From Benincasa hispida (lineage: Eukaryota > Streptophyta > Magnoliopsida > Cucurbitales > Cucurbitaceae), in the NCBI RefSeq assembly GCF_009727055.1, contig NC_052349.1, positions 47,203,174 to 47,267,173 of the forward strand: a stretch of 64,000 nt of DNA. Direction: 5' to 3'. Position numbers and translations under genes: made by a program. This document shows, piece by piece, positions 12,375 through 24,087 of this stretch. The notes beneath the pieces are model-generated. The model was not told the origin of the DNA. It saw only the letters and a list, made by a program, of their open reading frames with translations, and did no database searches. Within the stretch, counting starts at the first letter, position 1, and each line of letters opens with the position of its first letter.

Positions 12375-14073
12375 CAAATCGTGCATTTTGATTTTCAATT
12401 TGAGATGAAAATCAGAGAAGTAAGGTGAGTGAAATTCTACACTACGAATGTTGGTTTTTGTAATCAAATGTTTCAAATTTTGGCACTAGTTCTACTGCTT
12501 TAATTCGATTAAAATTGTAAGGGCCCGTTGTTTTGGGCATTTAAATTCTGCTATCGAGTCTATAAGTCCATGTCTTAGCTTTTGGCAAGTGTTGTTGAAG
12601 AAGCAAAGCAAGAACAGAGAAAGGCGGATAAAGATCGAAGCAAGAACCAACATTCTGTGTTGGAGCATAAGGTACAACGTTGCCATGTTGTGCTTTATGC
12701 TGCGGCACAAAAAGCCCAATGTAGCTACGCTCAACAACAACATTGCAATGTTGAGGCCAAGCATAGCAACGTTACAAGGAGCTTAGCATTATGCTAAGAC
12801 AAAGTAAAGGCCAACGTAGCTACGCCCAACAGTAGCATTACTACGCTCTGAGAAGTTGATACACGCATGCAGGCAGTTCAAGATCGTGGGTTCGAACCTG
12901 GCAGGAGCAGTTTATTTGTCTTTATTTGAATTTTGTATTTATTTTAATTAATTAAATTGATATAATATTGATTTAATTAATTTTAGAGTACCAAAATTTG
13001 GTCTATTTTGTTATTTTTTTTAATTTATGTATATGATGTATGGTTAAATATTATATGTTACATAAAGTATATGTCATATAGTTTTAAAATCCTAGCTTGG
13101 GATAAACATTAATCATGCAACATATTTAATAAATGTTATATTATATAGTTGCATGTTTCATTAAGCATATACGTGCATCATACTTTAATATAAATGTTAT
13201 ATTATATGTTGAGCATGTATTATTTTCATTAGTGATTAATATAGTGGTTACATTATATGATGAAAATGGTAATGTGTTGATCATAACATTACTTAGTAAA
13301 TATAAATGTTATATTTGATTAATGTCATTAGATACATGTTATAAGTTTTAATATTTTATTAATTTATAAAATTTATAACTTAATGAATTAGATTAAAATT
13401 TATAATCAAGAGTTTCATGCAAACATAGGTCTTAGTTAATTTTAAATGATTTAAAATTAATTCACTTAGACTTCTGTTAAAAGTATTTCTAATATGATTA
13501 TAAATAAGTTAATCTTTTATTTGTTCTTTTAATAGGATTAATATGAAACAACAAAATATTAAATTTACAAAATATTTGTCTATAAGGGACCTTTGTCTAA
13601 GGAAGGTTTTGTCAAAGAATTTGGGTATTAAGTTGACGGAAACGGAATACTCCTACCTGGAAGCTGACCTGGAAGGTGAATTAGACAAACATTTTATAAA
13701 AATGCAATAACTAATTAGATTTATTAAAGTGTTTAATAAATAATAATCATATATTGTCAAAATATTTAATATAAACATTATATTGAGAAAATTTGCAATG
13801 ACTTAGTTAAATTAATTAGTCGAATTTACCTAAGTTAATAGACCTTAGGTTCTAAAACACTTAGTGAGACGAACAAAAATGTATATAATATGTCATTTTT
13901 CTACACATGTTCTCCCTAAAAGTTCACACCATGAGATCCATGCTCGGCCTCGTGATGCCCTAGGCGCATCTTCCCTTAGGAACGTATTTGCATGGGTCAG
14001 TATCAAGATAAATGGAGAAAGTGTTTACAATAAATGGGAAAAGAACATGTATCAGCACATGGTCTCCTTCATT
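12375..14073 (+). mobile_element. Untranslated leader of the truncated copia element
   Basis: It is homologous to the leader of the minus element: 13580..13680 (AAGGGACCTTTGTCTAAGG, CTACCTGG) matches the complement of 22680..22790, and 13930..14040 (CATGCTCGGCCTCGTGATGC, GAGAAAGTGTTTACAATAAA) matches the complement of 22330..22430. No gag follows, because homology ends near 14073 and a different transposon begins. 12600..12850 holds degenerate repeats of CGTAGCTACGC, and 12880..12905 a tRNA-like B-box. Confidence 0.7.
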
Positions 14074-15146
14074 ATCATCCTCATCGTCACTGTGATCATC
14101 CTCACTATGGACGTGATCCAGTTTGATGCTACAAATATCCTCATCGTGACGGCCCCTACCCTCTCGCCATGATCACCTTAAGTGTGGCCAGCATCACCCT
14201 CGGCATAACGATCTTCACCTTCACCAACAGGACCGGGTGGGAGGACATATACTTTAGGGGCAGGAATTACCCAGCACATGTGAGCTACCTCCTCCTCTGT
14301 TGGTACCAGTCATATCGTTATAATGGGGTTTCTATGCATGTGACAGGTTAAGGTCATAAGCAGAATGAACTTACAACAATATATCAAAAGAATTTCGATT
14401 CATTACTCGTCGTGTCGTGAAAATATCTCTATCCAATGAGGCGTATGTTGGGTTTTTCCTGTTCTCCCATCGAGACAAGCATGGAATGGTTGTTTCACCA
14501 ATACGAGTTGCCACAATATCTCTGAGCGAAGAAATCGTCTCATACGCCCACCCCTACAAACATGAAGATAGAGTCAAAGCATAAAAACAGTTGACGATAA
14601 TGGAGAAAGAAGCACATGTAGAATACGTATGTGTGAACTAACCTGTAAAGCAAATGGAAATCTATACAAGCTGTATCTAGCTAAAGTCCCGGTTCTACTC
14701 GATAAATAGAACTGTTGAGAGCTCTCTTAAGACTATTAATAGTCTGCTAAAAGAACACACTTCTCCAGTCGTGATTGCAAAAAATTCCCATTTATCCATA
14801 ATGCCAAGGATGCTATAGTAAAACACTTGCTTCTTCTCCCTCCCCATCATGACTAACTCTATGAAATATGCAAACGCCACTTTCACCGCATTCTCATCGC
14901 TCCTAAAGTTCATGGCAAGATAATGTTTCTCGACTTCAAACTGTTTCAATTTAGTCCTATCGTTGAACTATAAGTTTCTAAGTTTAGTAGGGTTAGGATT
15001 ATTCCATACCACTCGCGTTTATACCCAAAACCTAGTGATGAGGTCAAACTCATCCTTACCGAATGATACCCTAGACCTGAACAAATTAAAAGAAATTACA
15101 TTCAGTTTATCATCCACAACCTCCCCTAGAAGTAGGTGATGTATCT
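14074..15146 (-). pseudogene. DUF1985 / Ulp1-type transposon remnant, left half
   Basis: The open stretch 14949..14695 on - reads KQFEVEKHYLAMNFRSDENA, then VKVAFAYFIELVMMGREKK, ILGIMDKWEFFAI and FSRLLIVLREL. I recognise this as the DUF1985 pattern found beside Ulp1-like proteases in plant Mutator-like and related transposons. On -, 14050..14110 would encode an acidic D/E-rich stretch. Stops and frameshifts separate the parts and no protease domain is visible. The sequence resumes after the copia insertion at 26037. Moderate confidence: the assignment rests on remembered family pattern. Confidence 0.5.
15142..15146. repeat. Target-site duplication GTATC (left)
   Basis: GTATC flanks the left end of the copia element and is repeated at 26037..26041. 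Confidence 0.85.
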
Positions 15147-17172
15147 AAAGGATCCCAACGAAGGGTCCTTGAGAAAAAGCGATGGATTGACCCAATCTTC
15201 CCAATTTTTATAGAATTCAATTTTACAAAAGAAGAATATACATGATCATGCATTTAATTCAAACAATACAACATGCATAAGAAATTACAGAAAATTAAAT
15301 TGGGTTAGAAAAACCCTTATCTTTTGAAGACGTTCTTCAAAATGAAATCCCAAAAATGAAATGGACACGACCACGAGATTACCTCGGTATTCTCTGGTGA
15401 GAATCAGGGAGTTTGTGGTGCTCTAGTGAATTTCATGAGGGAAAGGAATTTTAGAGAAGAAGAGATTAGTAGCAGGGAAAAACTTCAGAGAGTACTATTG
15501 AGAGATCTCTCTGTATTTTTTTAGGAAGAAGATGAAAAAACTTTGGAACAGTTTTTCGGGGGAGGGCGGTTACAACTCCCTCCAATTAATTAATTTAAAA
15601 AATTAGTTAAAATAAATATATAATTAATTAATTAATTTAATATATATTGATATGATAACCACTTTATCATATAATATATATTAAACTACATGTTATATCA
15701 AATATAACATATAATCTATAGTTTAAATATTATATCATATACAATATAACCTAAAGTTTCTTCTCTCACTAATGACGCTTAATATAAATCACATTTACAT
15801 TAAATTCAACAATATGAATCGAATACATATAATTAATATTTGAATCATATTCAAATATTTATTTTCTCTCATAAATAGTTAATATTATAATGTATCAAAT
15901 ACATTATAGTAATGATATCACATATAATTAAAATTTAATTAATTATATCATATATAATTAATTCCCTCATTTAATTTCAACAATTCAAATTAATCCAAAA
16001 ACTCTTTAATGGTACGTGAATAATTAATTAAACTCTTTAATTAAATTATTCACCATCCTTTAACTGTCGGACACTCCACTAAAGATCGATAGTTGCACTC
16101 TTCGTACAAAAGATATATTTCTGTGTCCATTGGATATAACCAATCAACATTACGATGTTCACAAATTGCTCGTGAGTAAAGCTGGGCCAAAATTACTGTT
16201 TTACCCCTATAGTTACACATAATGTCTTAAGTACCACCTCTAATGAATAATAAATCATAGTCCAACTATGATTAAACCCCTATGGCCGGCCAGAATAGGG
16301 TGTGGCGCCACATTGTTCAAGCCCTTAAGGGAGCAATTTATCTACTTGCCCCAACATTGAGGAATGAGTGAATTCCTTCTTGTGCAGCTGTGTTCCCAGC
16401 TCCCCAATCAGATAAATCCCCAAAATAGTAGGCTTGTTGAGTCGGCAATCTGGCCACTCTCACCCATACAAATCAAAGGACCGCCCTCATAGGCTCGTTC
16501 ACAACTTATTCAAGATTTAAGTCATGTTACTTATGGTCATCCTGGTAAAATGTAAGTCTCCATTATGAACAGTGTTATATAATGAGACTAAAGATTTCGT
16601 GGTCTGGTCTTATACAAACTCATTTGTATAGAATATCCTCGCTCACATGTCTCCACGTGATTGATTAGGATTAGATCATTTATAGCACTTTACAACATTT
16701 ATAACATCTACAAAGCGAGCCATACTCGTAGTGCCACTAGGATAAGGTATCCAACCTTATCCATCTACTATAGATCATCTCGGTTATCACTTAAACATGA
16801 TCCACCCGCATGTCTCTACATACATATTTAAGCTATAAGGTAACCTTGGATTTTAGTTTATTGGATTGTGGTTAATGCAACTAATATTGAAATAAAACAT
16901 CACATATTTTATTACATAAATAAAATGTTTGTGCATTACAATTACAAACTATGAGACCCACAAGATTTAGGGCATCAACCCCAACAAGAACAACACTTAG
17001 ACCTTAGTTCCTTACAACTACAAGATAACCTTGGATGTTAGTTTATTGGTTTGTGGTTAATGCAACTAATTTTGAAATAAAACATCACATATTTTATTAC
17101 ATAAATAAAATGTTTGTGCATTACAATTACAAACTATGGAACCCTACGAGTTTTAGGGCATCAACCCCCACA
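15147..17172 (-). repeat. 3' LTR of the copia element, with a duplicated U3 end
   Basis: On - it starts at 17172 (TGTGGGGGTTGATGCCC) and ends at 15147. The first 150 or so bases (17020..17172) are repeated at 16834..16988, joined by about 30 unrelated bases (GAACAACACTTAGACC and following). The 5' LTR at 24088..26036 has only one copy, which explains why it is shorter. Confidence 0.8.
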
Positions 17173-17192
17173 ATCTTCCACTTGACCTAAAG
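17173..17192 (-). promoter_or_regulatory. Polypurine-like tract next to the 3' LTR
   Basis: On - it reads AGGTCAAGTGGAAGATTG immediately before the LTR start, the expected place for second-strand priming. Confidence 0.55.
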
Positions 17193-17429
17193 CTTGTAGG
17201 GCATACAATGTAAAAGTCATATTAAAATTAAAAGTACACTAATAAATAAACTAGGGCATAAACCGCTCAGTATAGATCTCCCACTTTCCCTACTCTAAAC
17301 GTGGCCCGTCCTATAGACCATACTCTGCAGGTGACTCTCAAATACCTTAGCCGTGAGGGCATTTGTAAATAGATCAACAATATTATCCTTCAAAGCTATC
17401 GGCGTGAGAACACATCCCCTCAATGTACA

Positions 17430-18756
17430 ATCTTTCGGATGAGATGATACTTTCGCTTGATGTATTTGTCACGCTTGTGACTCTTAGGCTCTCAGGAATT
17501 AGCGATAGCACCACTATTAATATGTCTGGAGTGACTTCTAGATCCGTCAAGAATTTCCAAAGTCAAACAGCTTCCTTAGAAGCTTCACCAATCGCAACAT
17601 ACCCGACCTCCATAGTGGAGTCAACAATACACCCTCGCTTAGTGCTCCTCCAAACTACTACCCCTCTGTTAAGAGTGAATACTAATCCTGATGTGGATTT
17701 CCTAGAATCCTTATCAGTCTGAAAATAAAAATCTATGTATCCAGTAAGGATCAGATCCTTAGAACCATACACAAGCATGTAGTCCTTCATTCTCCGTAGA
17801 TACGTGAGGATGTTCTTAATAGCAGTCCAATGATCAAATCCTGGATTAGATTGATATCTACTGACTATCTCACCACATAGCAGATGTCAAATCTAGTACA
17901 TAACATCGCATACATCAAGCTGCCAATAACCGATGCATAGAGGATCCGTCTCATTTCCTCAACCTCTTGAGGTGTCTTAGGACACTGTTTCTTAGACAAG
18001 ATAACTCCATGCCTGAAAGGTAGTAAACCTCTCTTAGAGCTAGCGTTTTGTTCTTTCGATCTCAAAAGATCTAAATTCCTAGAACAAACCGAGTCTCTCC
18101 CAAATCTTTCATTTAGAATTGGGTCGCTAGTCAGTTCTTAACTTCAATCAGTAGACCTACATCATTCCCAATAAGTAGGATATCGTCTATGTATAACACT
18201 AGGAAAGCTAGTGAACTGTTGATGATCCTCTTGTGTACACAAGGTTCATCAACATTTTGATCAAAGCCATAATATTTGATCGCAGTATCAAACGTTATGT
18301 TCCAAGATCGAGAAGCTTGCTTTAGTCCATAAGTGGACCGATTAAGCTTGCAAACCTTTGCTCTTGACCTTGGATTATGAATCCCTCGGGTTAATCCATA
18401 TAAATGGTCTCCTTAAGATTGCCATTTAGAAAGGTAATCCTAACGTCTATTTGCCAAATCTCATAGTTATAATATAAGGCAATGGACTAGAGGATCCGGA
18501 TAGACTTTAACATGGCAACAGGTGAGAAACTCTTCTCATAATCGACTTCATCGACCTGGGTATATCCCTATGCCACTAGTCTAGCCTTGAAGGTTTGCAC
18601 CTTCTCATCAGTACCCTATTTTCTCTTGTAAATCCATTTGCAACCTATAGGTATAACCCCATCAACTCTTGTAGATCCCTTTGCCACTAGTTCTACAAGA
18701 TCCCAGACCAAATTGAAGTACATCAACTCCATTTTGAGATCCATAGCTTTAATTCA
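17430..18756 (-). pseudogene. Copia reverse transcriptase and RNase H, broken
   Basis: RNase H end: KDLILTGYIDFYFQTDKDSR, then KSTSGLVFTLNRGVVVWRS and CIVDSTMEVGYVAIGEA (17790..17563). The RT C-terminal part is at 18065..17865 (GVILSKKQCPKTPQEVEEMR, GSLMYAMLCTRFDICY). The catalytic YIDD of RT (LYIDDIL) reads on - at about 18200..18180. Several frameshifts and stops, for example between 17865 and 17790, exclude a working polyprotein. In the family this part copies RNA into DNA and degrades the template. Confidence 0.85.
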
Positions 18757-19860
18757 CTAATCTTTGTCAACATACTTCATTGCCTTCTTGTAAGACAATG
18801 GATCCTCAACATCTCTGTTAGTTACCATAGCTAGAATTTTCATTAAACCCATATAATCGATAGGTGGGTTCGCAACCCTCCCACTGCGTCGAGGTTTCTT
18901 CAACACTTGAGGAGAAGTTGACCTACTAGATGATCCACTTTCAACAACTCTTGTTAAGGTTTCGGGTTCTACAACAACTCTTGTTGAAGGTTCATTAATT
19001 TCTTTAGAAAGTTCATTCAACACAATTTTACTATGAGGCTCATGCTTCCTTATGTGGTATTCTTCAAGAAAAGTAGCATCTGTCAATACAAACACTTTGT
19101 TTTCTTTAGGGTCGAAGAAGAAACCACCTCTCGTTCCTTTAGGGTAGCCTACAAATAGACATAATTTTAAACGAGATTCCAGTTTCTTAAGATTTACCTC
19201 AAACACATGTGCTGGGCAACCCCAGATTCTGAAATGACGTAAACTAGCTTTACGACCATTCCATAACTCCAATGGTGCTCTGGTGACCATTTTGGATGGA
19301 ACACAGTTTAAAATATATGTTGCAGTTTCTACTGCATAACCTCAAAACAAGTCAGGTAAGGAAGCCTAACTCATCATAGACCGAACAATGTCCAACATGG
19401 TTCAATTTCTCCTTTTTGATACACTATTCTGCTGAGGTATACCAGATGCTAAGAGTTGGGATACAATTTTATGTTCTATCCAATAATTTTTGAATGTCAG
19501 ATCCATAAACTTTCCACCTCGATCAGATCGAAATGTCTTAATAGTTCTATTTAATGCATTTTCAACTTCAACCTTGAATTCTTTAAACTTTTCAAAAGAT
19601 TCAAACTTATGTTGCATTAAATAAACATACCCAAATCTTGAATAATCATCAATAAAGGTGATGAAATATTTAAAACTTGCCCTTGCTTTAATATTCATCG
19701 GACCATAGAGGTCTGAATGTATCAACTCTAGAGGTTCTTTGACTCTGTGACCTTTTCCAGTAAAGAGTTTTTTAGTCATTTTGCCTTCAAGGCATGACTC
19801 ACACACAGGTAAAGAATTTTCTTCTAACTCGCTTAGAAGTCCATTCTTCACCAACCTCTC
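18757..19860 (-). pseudogene. Copia integrase core and C-terminal hinge, broken
   Basis: 19854..19402 reads LPVCESCLEGKMTKKLFTGK, ELIHSDLYGPMNIKA, YFITFIDDYSRFGYVYLM and FRSDRGGKF, covering the zinc-binding end and the first two catalytic Asp of the D,D35E core. The frame then shifts at SGIPQQNSVSKRRN where the family has GTPQQNG. 19290..18757 continues with RAPLELWNGRKASLRHFRIW and GCPAHVFEV, and the RRSGRVANPPIDYMGL hinge before RT. Integrase would insert the cDNA; this copy cannot be translated through. Confidence 0.85.
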
Positions 19861-20345
19861 AATCCTATTGTGTCCTAACCTTAGGTGCCAAAATTGGGCA
19901 TTTCTTTAGGAGAAATTTTAAGTCTATTATGTTGAGTTATAACAATTTTAAACATTTTAGTATTAAGGAGGGCTTTAGTTGCTAACGGTCTTATCACATA
20001 AAGGTTGTTTTCCAGTTTTGCAGAACAAATATCAACACCATTTTTAGAAATAAACACTTTATTTACATGGAAGTTGATAAAATAAGATTGTTCTAATAAA
20101 CACTTTACACAAATTAGGTTCCTTTTTAAACTAGGAACTACATACACATTTTCTAGTCAAATGAATTTATTCTGTAAAGTTAATTGGAGACCTCCCACTG
20201 CCACAGCCGAGATGACATGTCCAATTCCAACTCGCATCATCATCTCACCAGCATCAAGTTTCTATCAGGAACTAATTCCTTGAAATGAAGAACAAACGTA
20301 GTTAGTGGTGCCAGAATCTATAATCCATGCAGAATCATCATTCTC
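19861..20345 (-). pseudogene. Copia protease site and GAG-pre-integrase domain
   Basis: On -, AWIIDSGTTNYVC lies at about 20340..20295: the aspartic-protease active site, usually DSGA(T/A)NH, here DSGTTNY. 20147..19881 carries VPSLKRNLICVKCLLEQSY and ENNLYVIRP, the GAG-pre-integrase block ahead of integrase, and loses frame before its usual H..LGH motif. Confidence 0.75.
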
Positions 20346-20595
20346 CACCAAACATGTTTCCAAAACAAGCAAATCACATTTACCTTGCTTGGTCTTATTC
20401 TTTTCTTCCAAGTATTTGTGACAGTTTCTCTTCCAATGTCCCTCCCAGTTGCAATAGAAACAAATTCCCTTTGCAACCTTGGCATTCTTACCCTTTTGGG
20501 CAGCAGTTGGTGGGTTAGCTTTCCCCTTTCCACCTTTCTTCTTCTTTCACTTTTTAGTGCCAGAGAAAGAAGGTACAGAGGTCGAACCTCTATGG
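20346..20595 (-). pseudogene. Gag C-terminal part with CCHC zinc knuckle
   Basis: On -, CFYCNWEGHWKRNCHKYL reads at about 20470..20415, a retroviral-type CX2CX4HX4C nucleic-acid-binding knuckle. Upstream is HRGSTSVPSFSGTKK followed by a lysine-rich run. The stretch joins the gag N-terminal part once the nested LTR is ignored. Confidence 0.75.
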
Positions 20596-21125
20596 TGTTA
20601 GGGTTGATGCCCTCAAGTCTCATGTTCTGTAGTTTGTAAACAGTTTTGTACGAATGCTTGTGATATATAATCTCCCTTCCTCCTTCCCTCTACCAAATCC
20701 CACTTGTTTGATAGGCGAGCCTTTCTCCCACTTGTTTGATCATTGTATACAATCTTCCTTCCTCCTTCCTTCTACCAAATCTGAACAAAACCCACCCTTT
20801 GGATTCTCACTCCGAGAATGCTGAGGGCTCTGAGTGGTGGTGTCGTCCCTGTTTCCTTCTGTTCATGTGGAGACTGTTCGAGGTAGATGATTAGGAGTTG
20901 TTGAATGATAGCTTGCTGTTCTAGCGAAAGCGAGATTTGCTGTGAAGAAAAGTCTTCAACTGGTATGATCTCTCGGTCTTTTATTTATTGTTCCTTTAAG
21001 CATGCCAGTAATTTAGCGTTGTGAATGCATATTTGTATGTTTGAATGTATATGTGAAAATTCCGTCACAATGAATTGGAAAGATCCACTTTCACTCATAG
21101 GTACTCTTGAATAAGAGTTCCTTCA
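20596..21125 (+). mobile_element. 530-bp solo LTR nested in gag
   Basis: It starts TGTTAGGGTTGATGCCCTCA and ends GAGTTCCTTCA, with the same termini as the 2.1-kb copia LTRs but a large internal deletion. Flanks are TATGG (20591..20595) and CGTGG (21126..21130), a diverged target duplication. The gag text on - reads KFH before it and HRGSTS after it, as expected for a clean insertion within the FHRGSTS segment. Confidence 0.8.
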
Positions 21126-21819
21126 CGTGGAACTTCTTAAAGGATGAAAAACATTTGCCTCACCCTTTTGTTCTTTGCTTTTCATCAAGGTCTGGAGGTT
21201 TGTAACTCGTTGGAGAGGGTAGTTAGGTTGGAGTCAATCCAGTTCAAAACAACATTGCTATAGAAGTGTAGAAAACTTTTAGGTAAAATTTCAAAATGAA
21301 ACTTTTAGGTAAAGATTTCAAAATGAAGCTAACCTGGTTGGCTTCATCGATGATGGACCTATTCATCTCTACCACGTTGAAGTGGACCATCATGTTGAGA
21401 ACATGTTCTCCAATAGATGCCCCTTCTTGCATACGGGCATTGAAAATGTGTTTGAGAACGTCATGTCTGAGTTATGCGTACGGTTGTTCGAACATTCTCC
21501 TTAAGGACTCCATGATCTCATGGGCCATGAGCATGTGCTTAAGCTTCTTGGCCAAGATTTCGGAAAGGCTTGCCAAGATGTACGCTCGGGCCTTTTCGTT
21601 TGCCCGTATCCGGCGCTCATATGCTTCTCGAACATTTTGTGCAGCATTTGGAGCTAGAATGGGAGGATAGTCCTCCATAAGGAAAAAATGAAGGTCGTCG
21701 ATTATAAGTATTGTGTTGATCGTATTTTTCCATGAGGTGTAATTTTCGCCCGTTAATTTATTAGCGACGAGTAATTTAATGTAGCGGAAGTCATATTGAT
21801 AAAAGATTGTTGAAATCAT
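21126..21819 (-). pseudogene. Copia gag N-terminal (UBN2-type) part, broken
   Basis: 21819..21472 reads LVANKLTGENYTSWKNTINT, then AYERRIRANEKARAYILASL and LMAHEIMESLRRMFEQPYA. After a frameshift 21432..21244 gives GASIGEHVLNMMVHFNVVEM and IIDEANQVSFILKSLPKSF. NLTTLSNELQT follows near 21220, then a stop. This is the capsid part of copia gag. A 20-odd-base duplication (CTTTTAGGTAAA and following) lies near 21280..21320. Confidence 0.85.
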
Positions 21820-24073
21820 ATAAAAGATTTATTATTAGTCTATTTGCATTAAACCAACAAGACAACCAATCAATTTTAGCAAAATAGTCTAATGTATCCT
21901 AAGTGATATCTATTTGCAATGATGTATTAGTGAGATAGGACAAAATCCATTGTAGGATGATCAAGTGCCCCTTCACTAAAATGAGACATTCTCAACTAAT
22001 AGACAGAACAACACCTTGTTACTGTAATTATCAATCACCATTGTTTGGTCCAGAATTTGTTAAACTCGCTTAACAATTCTTGTAAGTGTAACCTCTCATT
22101 TTAGGTCCTAGAGTTTCGCCCCAATCAGCCCACCGTAGGGAAAACCCGATTGGGATATGAAACTAAAGCAACCCTATCCATTGCTAAAGTTTGAATAAAG
22201 CGTCATGCAAAAATTCCATCCTTTAGTGGGACACCCACGGTGCCACGAGGCCATGCATGAAACTTTACTTCAAACTAATGAGAGAGATCGAGGGATGTGT
22301 TGTCACACGTCCCGCTCTCACTTACTATAAACACTCTTTCCATTCACCTTGATATTGATCTATACAAATGTCACTCGTATGAGGACACCCATAGTGCCTC
22401 GAGGCCGAATATAGATCTCAAGGTATGAAGTTTGAGGAGAAATGGAAAAGAGGATAAAATGAAGTATCATATAATCCATTTTTCTCCCACTGAGCGTTTT
22501 ACCTAGGGTTAATTAAGTTAGGAAAATCCGACTATTGAATTTTCTAAGTGATTGTTTAATTTTCCCAAAAACAACACTTGTCTTTGAATAGTTAAACAAT
22601 TTTTGTTAAGGTTTATTAAACTCTTTAACAAACTTTAATCAAACTTGCATGCTTGTAACAAATCTATCTAATTCACTTTTCCAGGTAAGTTCCCAGATAG
22701 GGGTTTTACATTTCCGTTAACTTAAATACCCCAGCCTAGACAGAACTAGCCTTAGACAAAAGGTCCCTTATAGATACATTTGTTACAATATTTAATCTTT
22801 TAATTAAGATCAATTTAATCTTATTAAATCGATTAAAAGATTAAAATTAAATTTCTAATCTCACTAGGGTAACATTAGGTCTATGTAAATCATTTTTTTA
22901 AAGCAATTTTAAAATATGATTATTAATCTAAGGTTTGCATGCAACTCTTAATTATTGATTTTAATTTCTAATTTCATTTTGTTATAACAATTATAAACAA
23001 ATCTATTAAAACCATACATTGCATGCTTTGACATACCTTAGTAAATTATAACATTTATAAATTAACTTAAAATGGTGTCATGGTTCATGCAATTTCATTT
23101 CATTACTAACATGTATAACATGTATATAATAAAGTAATGAAACATACAATAGCATACATCCATACATACATTGAACCATATATTATAACAATTATAATAT
23201 AAATGATACATGAATATGCTATTAATGCATGCATGCATATATTATAACATTATATTATATGATGCATGAGCATGTTATATTGATTAAATCATGCATCTTA
23301 AAATTATAACATTTATAATATGATGTATGGAATTAAATGCATAACCTATGGTGGGTTTTTTATACTATGTGACATACTTTATGGCATATAAATATAAATA
23401 AATTCATATATCACATGTATAAAATTAAAGAAATTAACAGATCGGGATTAAACACTTAAAAGGAAAATTAAATCTAACTATTACAAATAAATATCCATCT
23501 GACTCGAAACAAGTGAACCGAGCCTTGAACCGCTTGAACCAAACCACAAATAGCTCGAACCAGCCATGAACTGGTCCAGAAGAACCCAACCAACTCAAAC
23601 TAGAGAGACCACGAACCGAACCAGACTAGCAGACCACGAACCACATCAGACCAGAACTGGACAGCGCATCCTCTACGAGGAGTATCTTCATCCATCGCAT
23701 CGTAACGTCGTGACGCTAGGGCACTGTGTCACGACGCTACTATACAGTCGTCCACTATACAGTTTTGAACTTCTTCGAAACACCTCTGATTTTTTGCCTC
23801 GATTTCACAAGATCAACATTAGGAACAACACGAGTGACTCAAGGACTAAATTACAGACTCGGTTGCTTGTTTATGCCCCAAAACATAGGCCTTTACAACA
23901 CAAAATTGTAAACTAAAGCAATGAAATATATACAGCTTAATCCCGTAAACATCCATTAATTGCAAAAAACCCATTCAATATAGCACATTACATGAACACA
24001 TTGAATATAGTAACCCACCAAAACTGTAAAACGTATTCTGAAAATTTTGGAAAAATTAGGCCATTAAAACCTG
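21820..24073 (-). other. Long untranslated leader of the copia element
   Basis: About 2.25 kb between primer site and gag with no ORF. Parts match the + leader at 13500..14070. 23500..23700 is a degenerate GAACC/GGTTC-rich tract, and 23690..23760 has repeated GTCGTGACGCT motifs. Confidence 0.65.
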
Positions 24074-24085
24074 GCTTTGATACCA
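24074..24085 (-). promoter_or_regulatory. Primer-binding site (initiator Met-tRNA type)
   Basis: On - it reads TGGTATCAAAGC, one base off TGGTATCAGAGC, two bases inside the 5' LTR end at 24088. Confidence 0.85.
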
Positions 24086-24087
24086 AT

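Noticed and set aside
12492..12797. Frames of 65-90 codons on both strands
   Set aside because: They sit in the copia leader, overlap each other, and consist of degenerate CGTAGC-type repeats.
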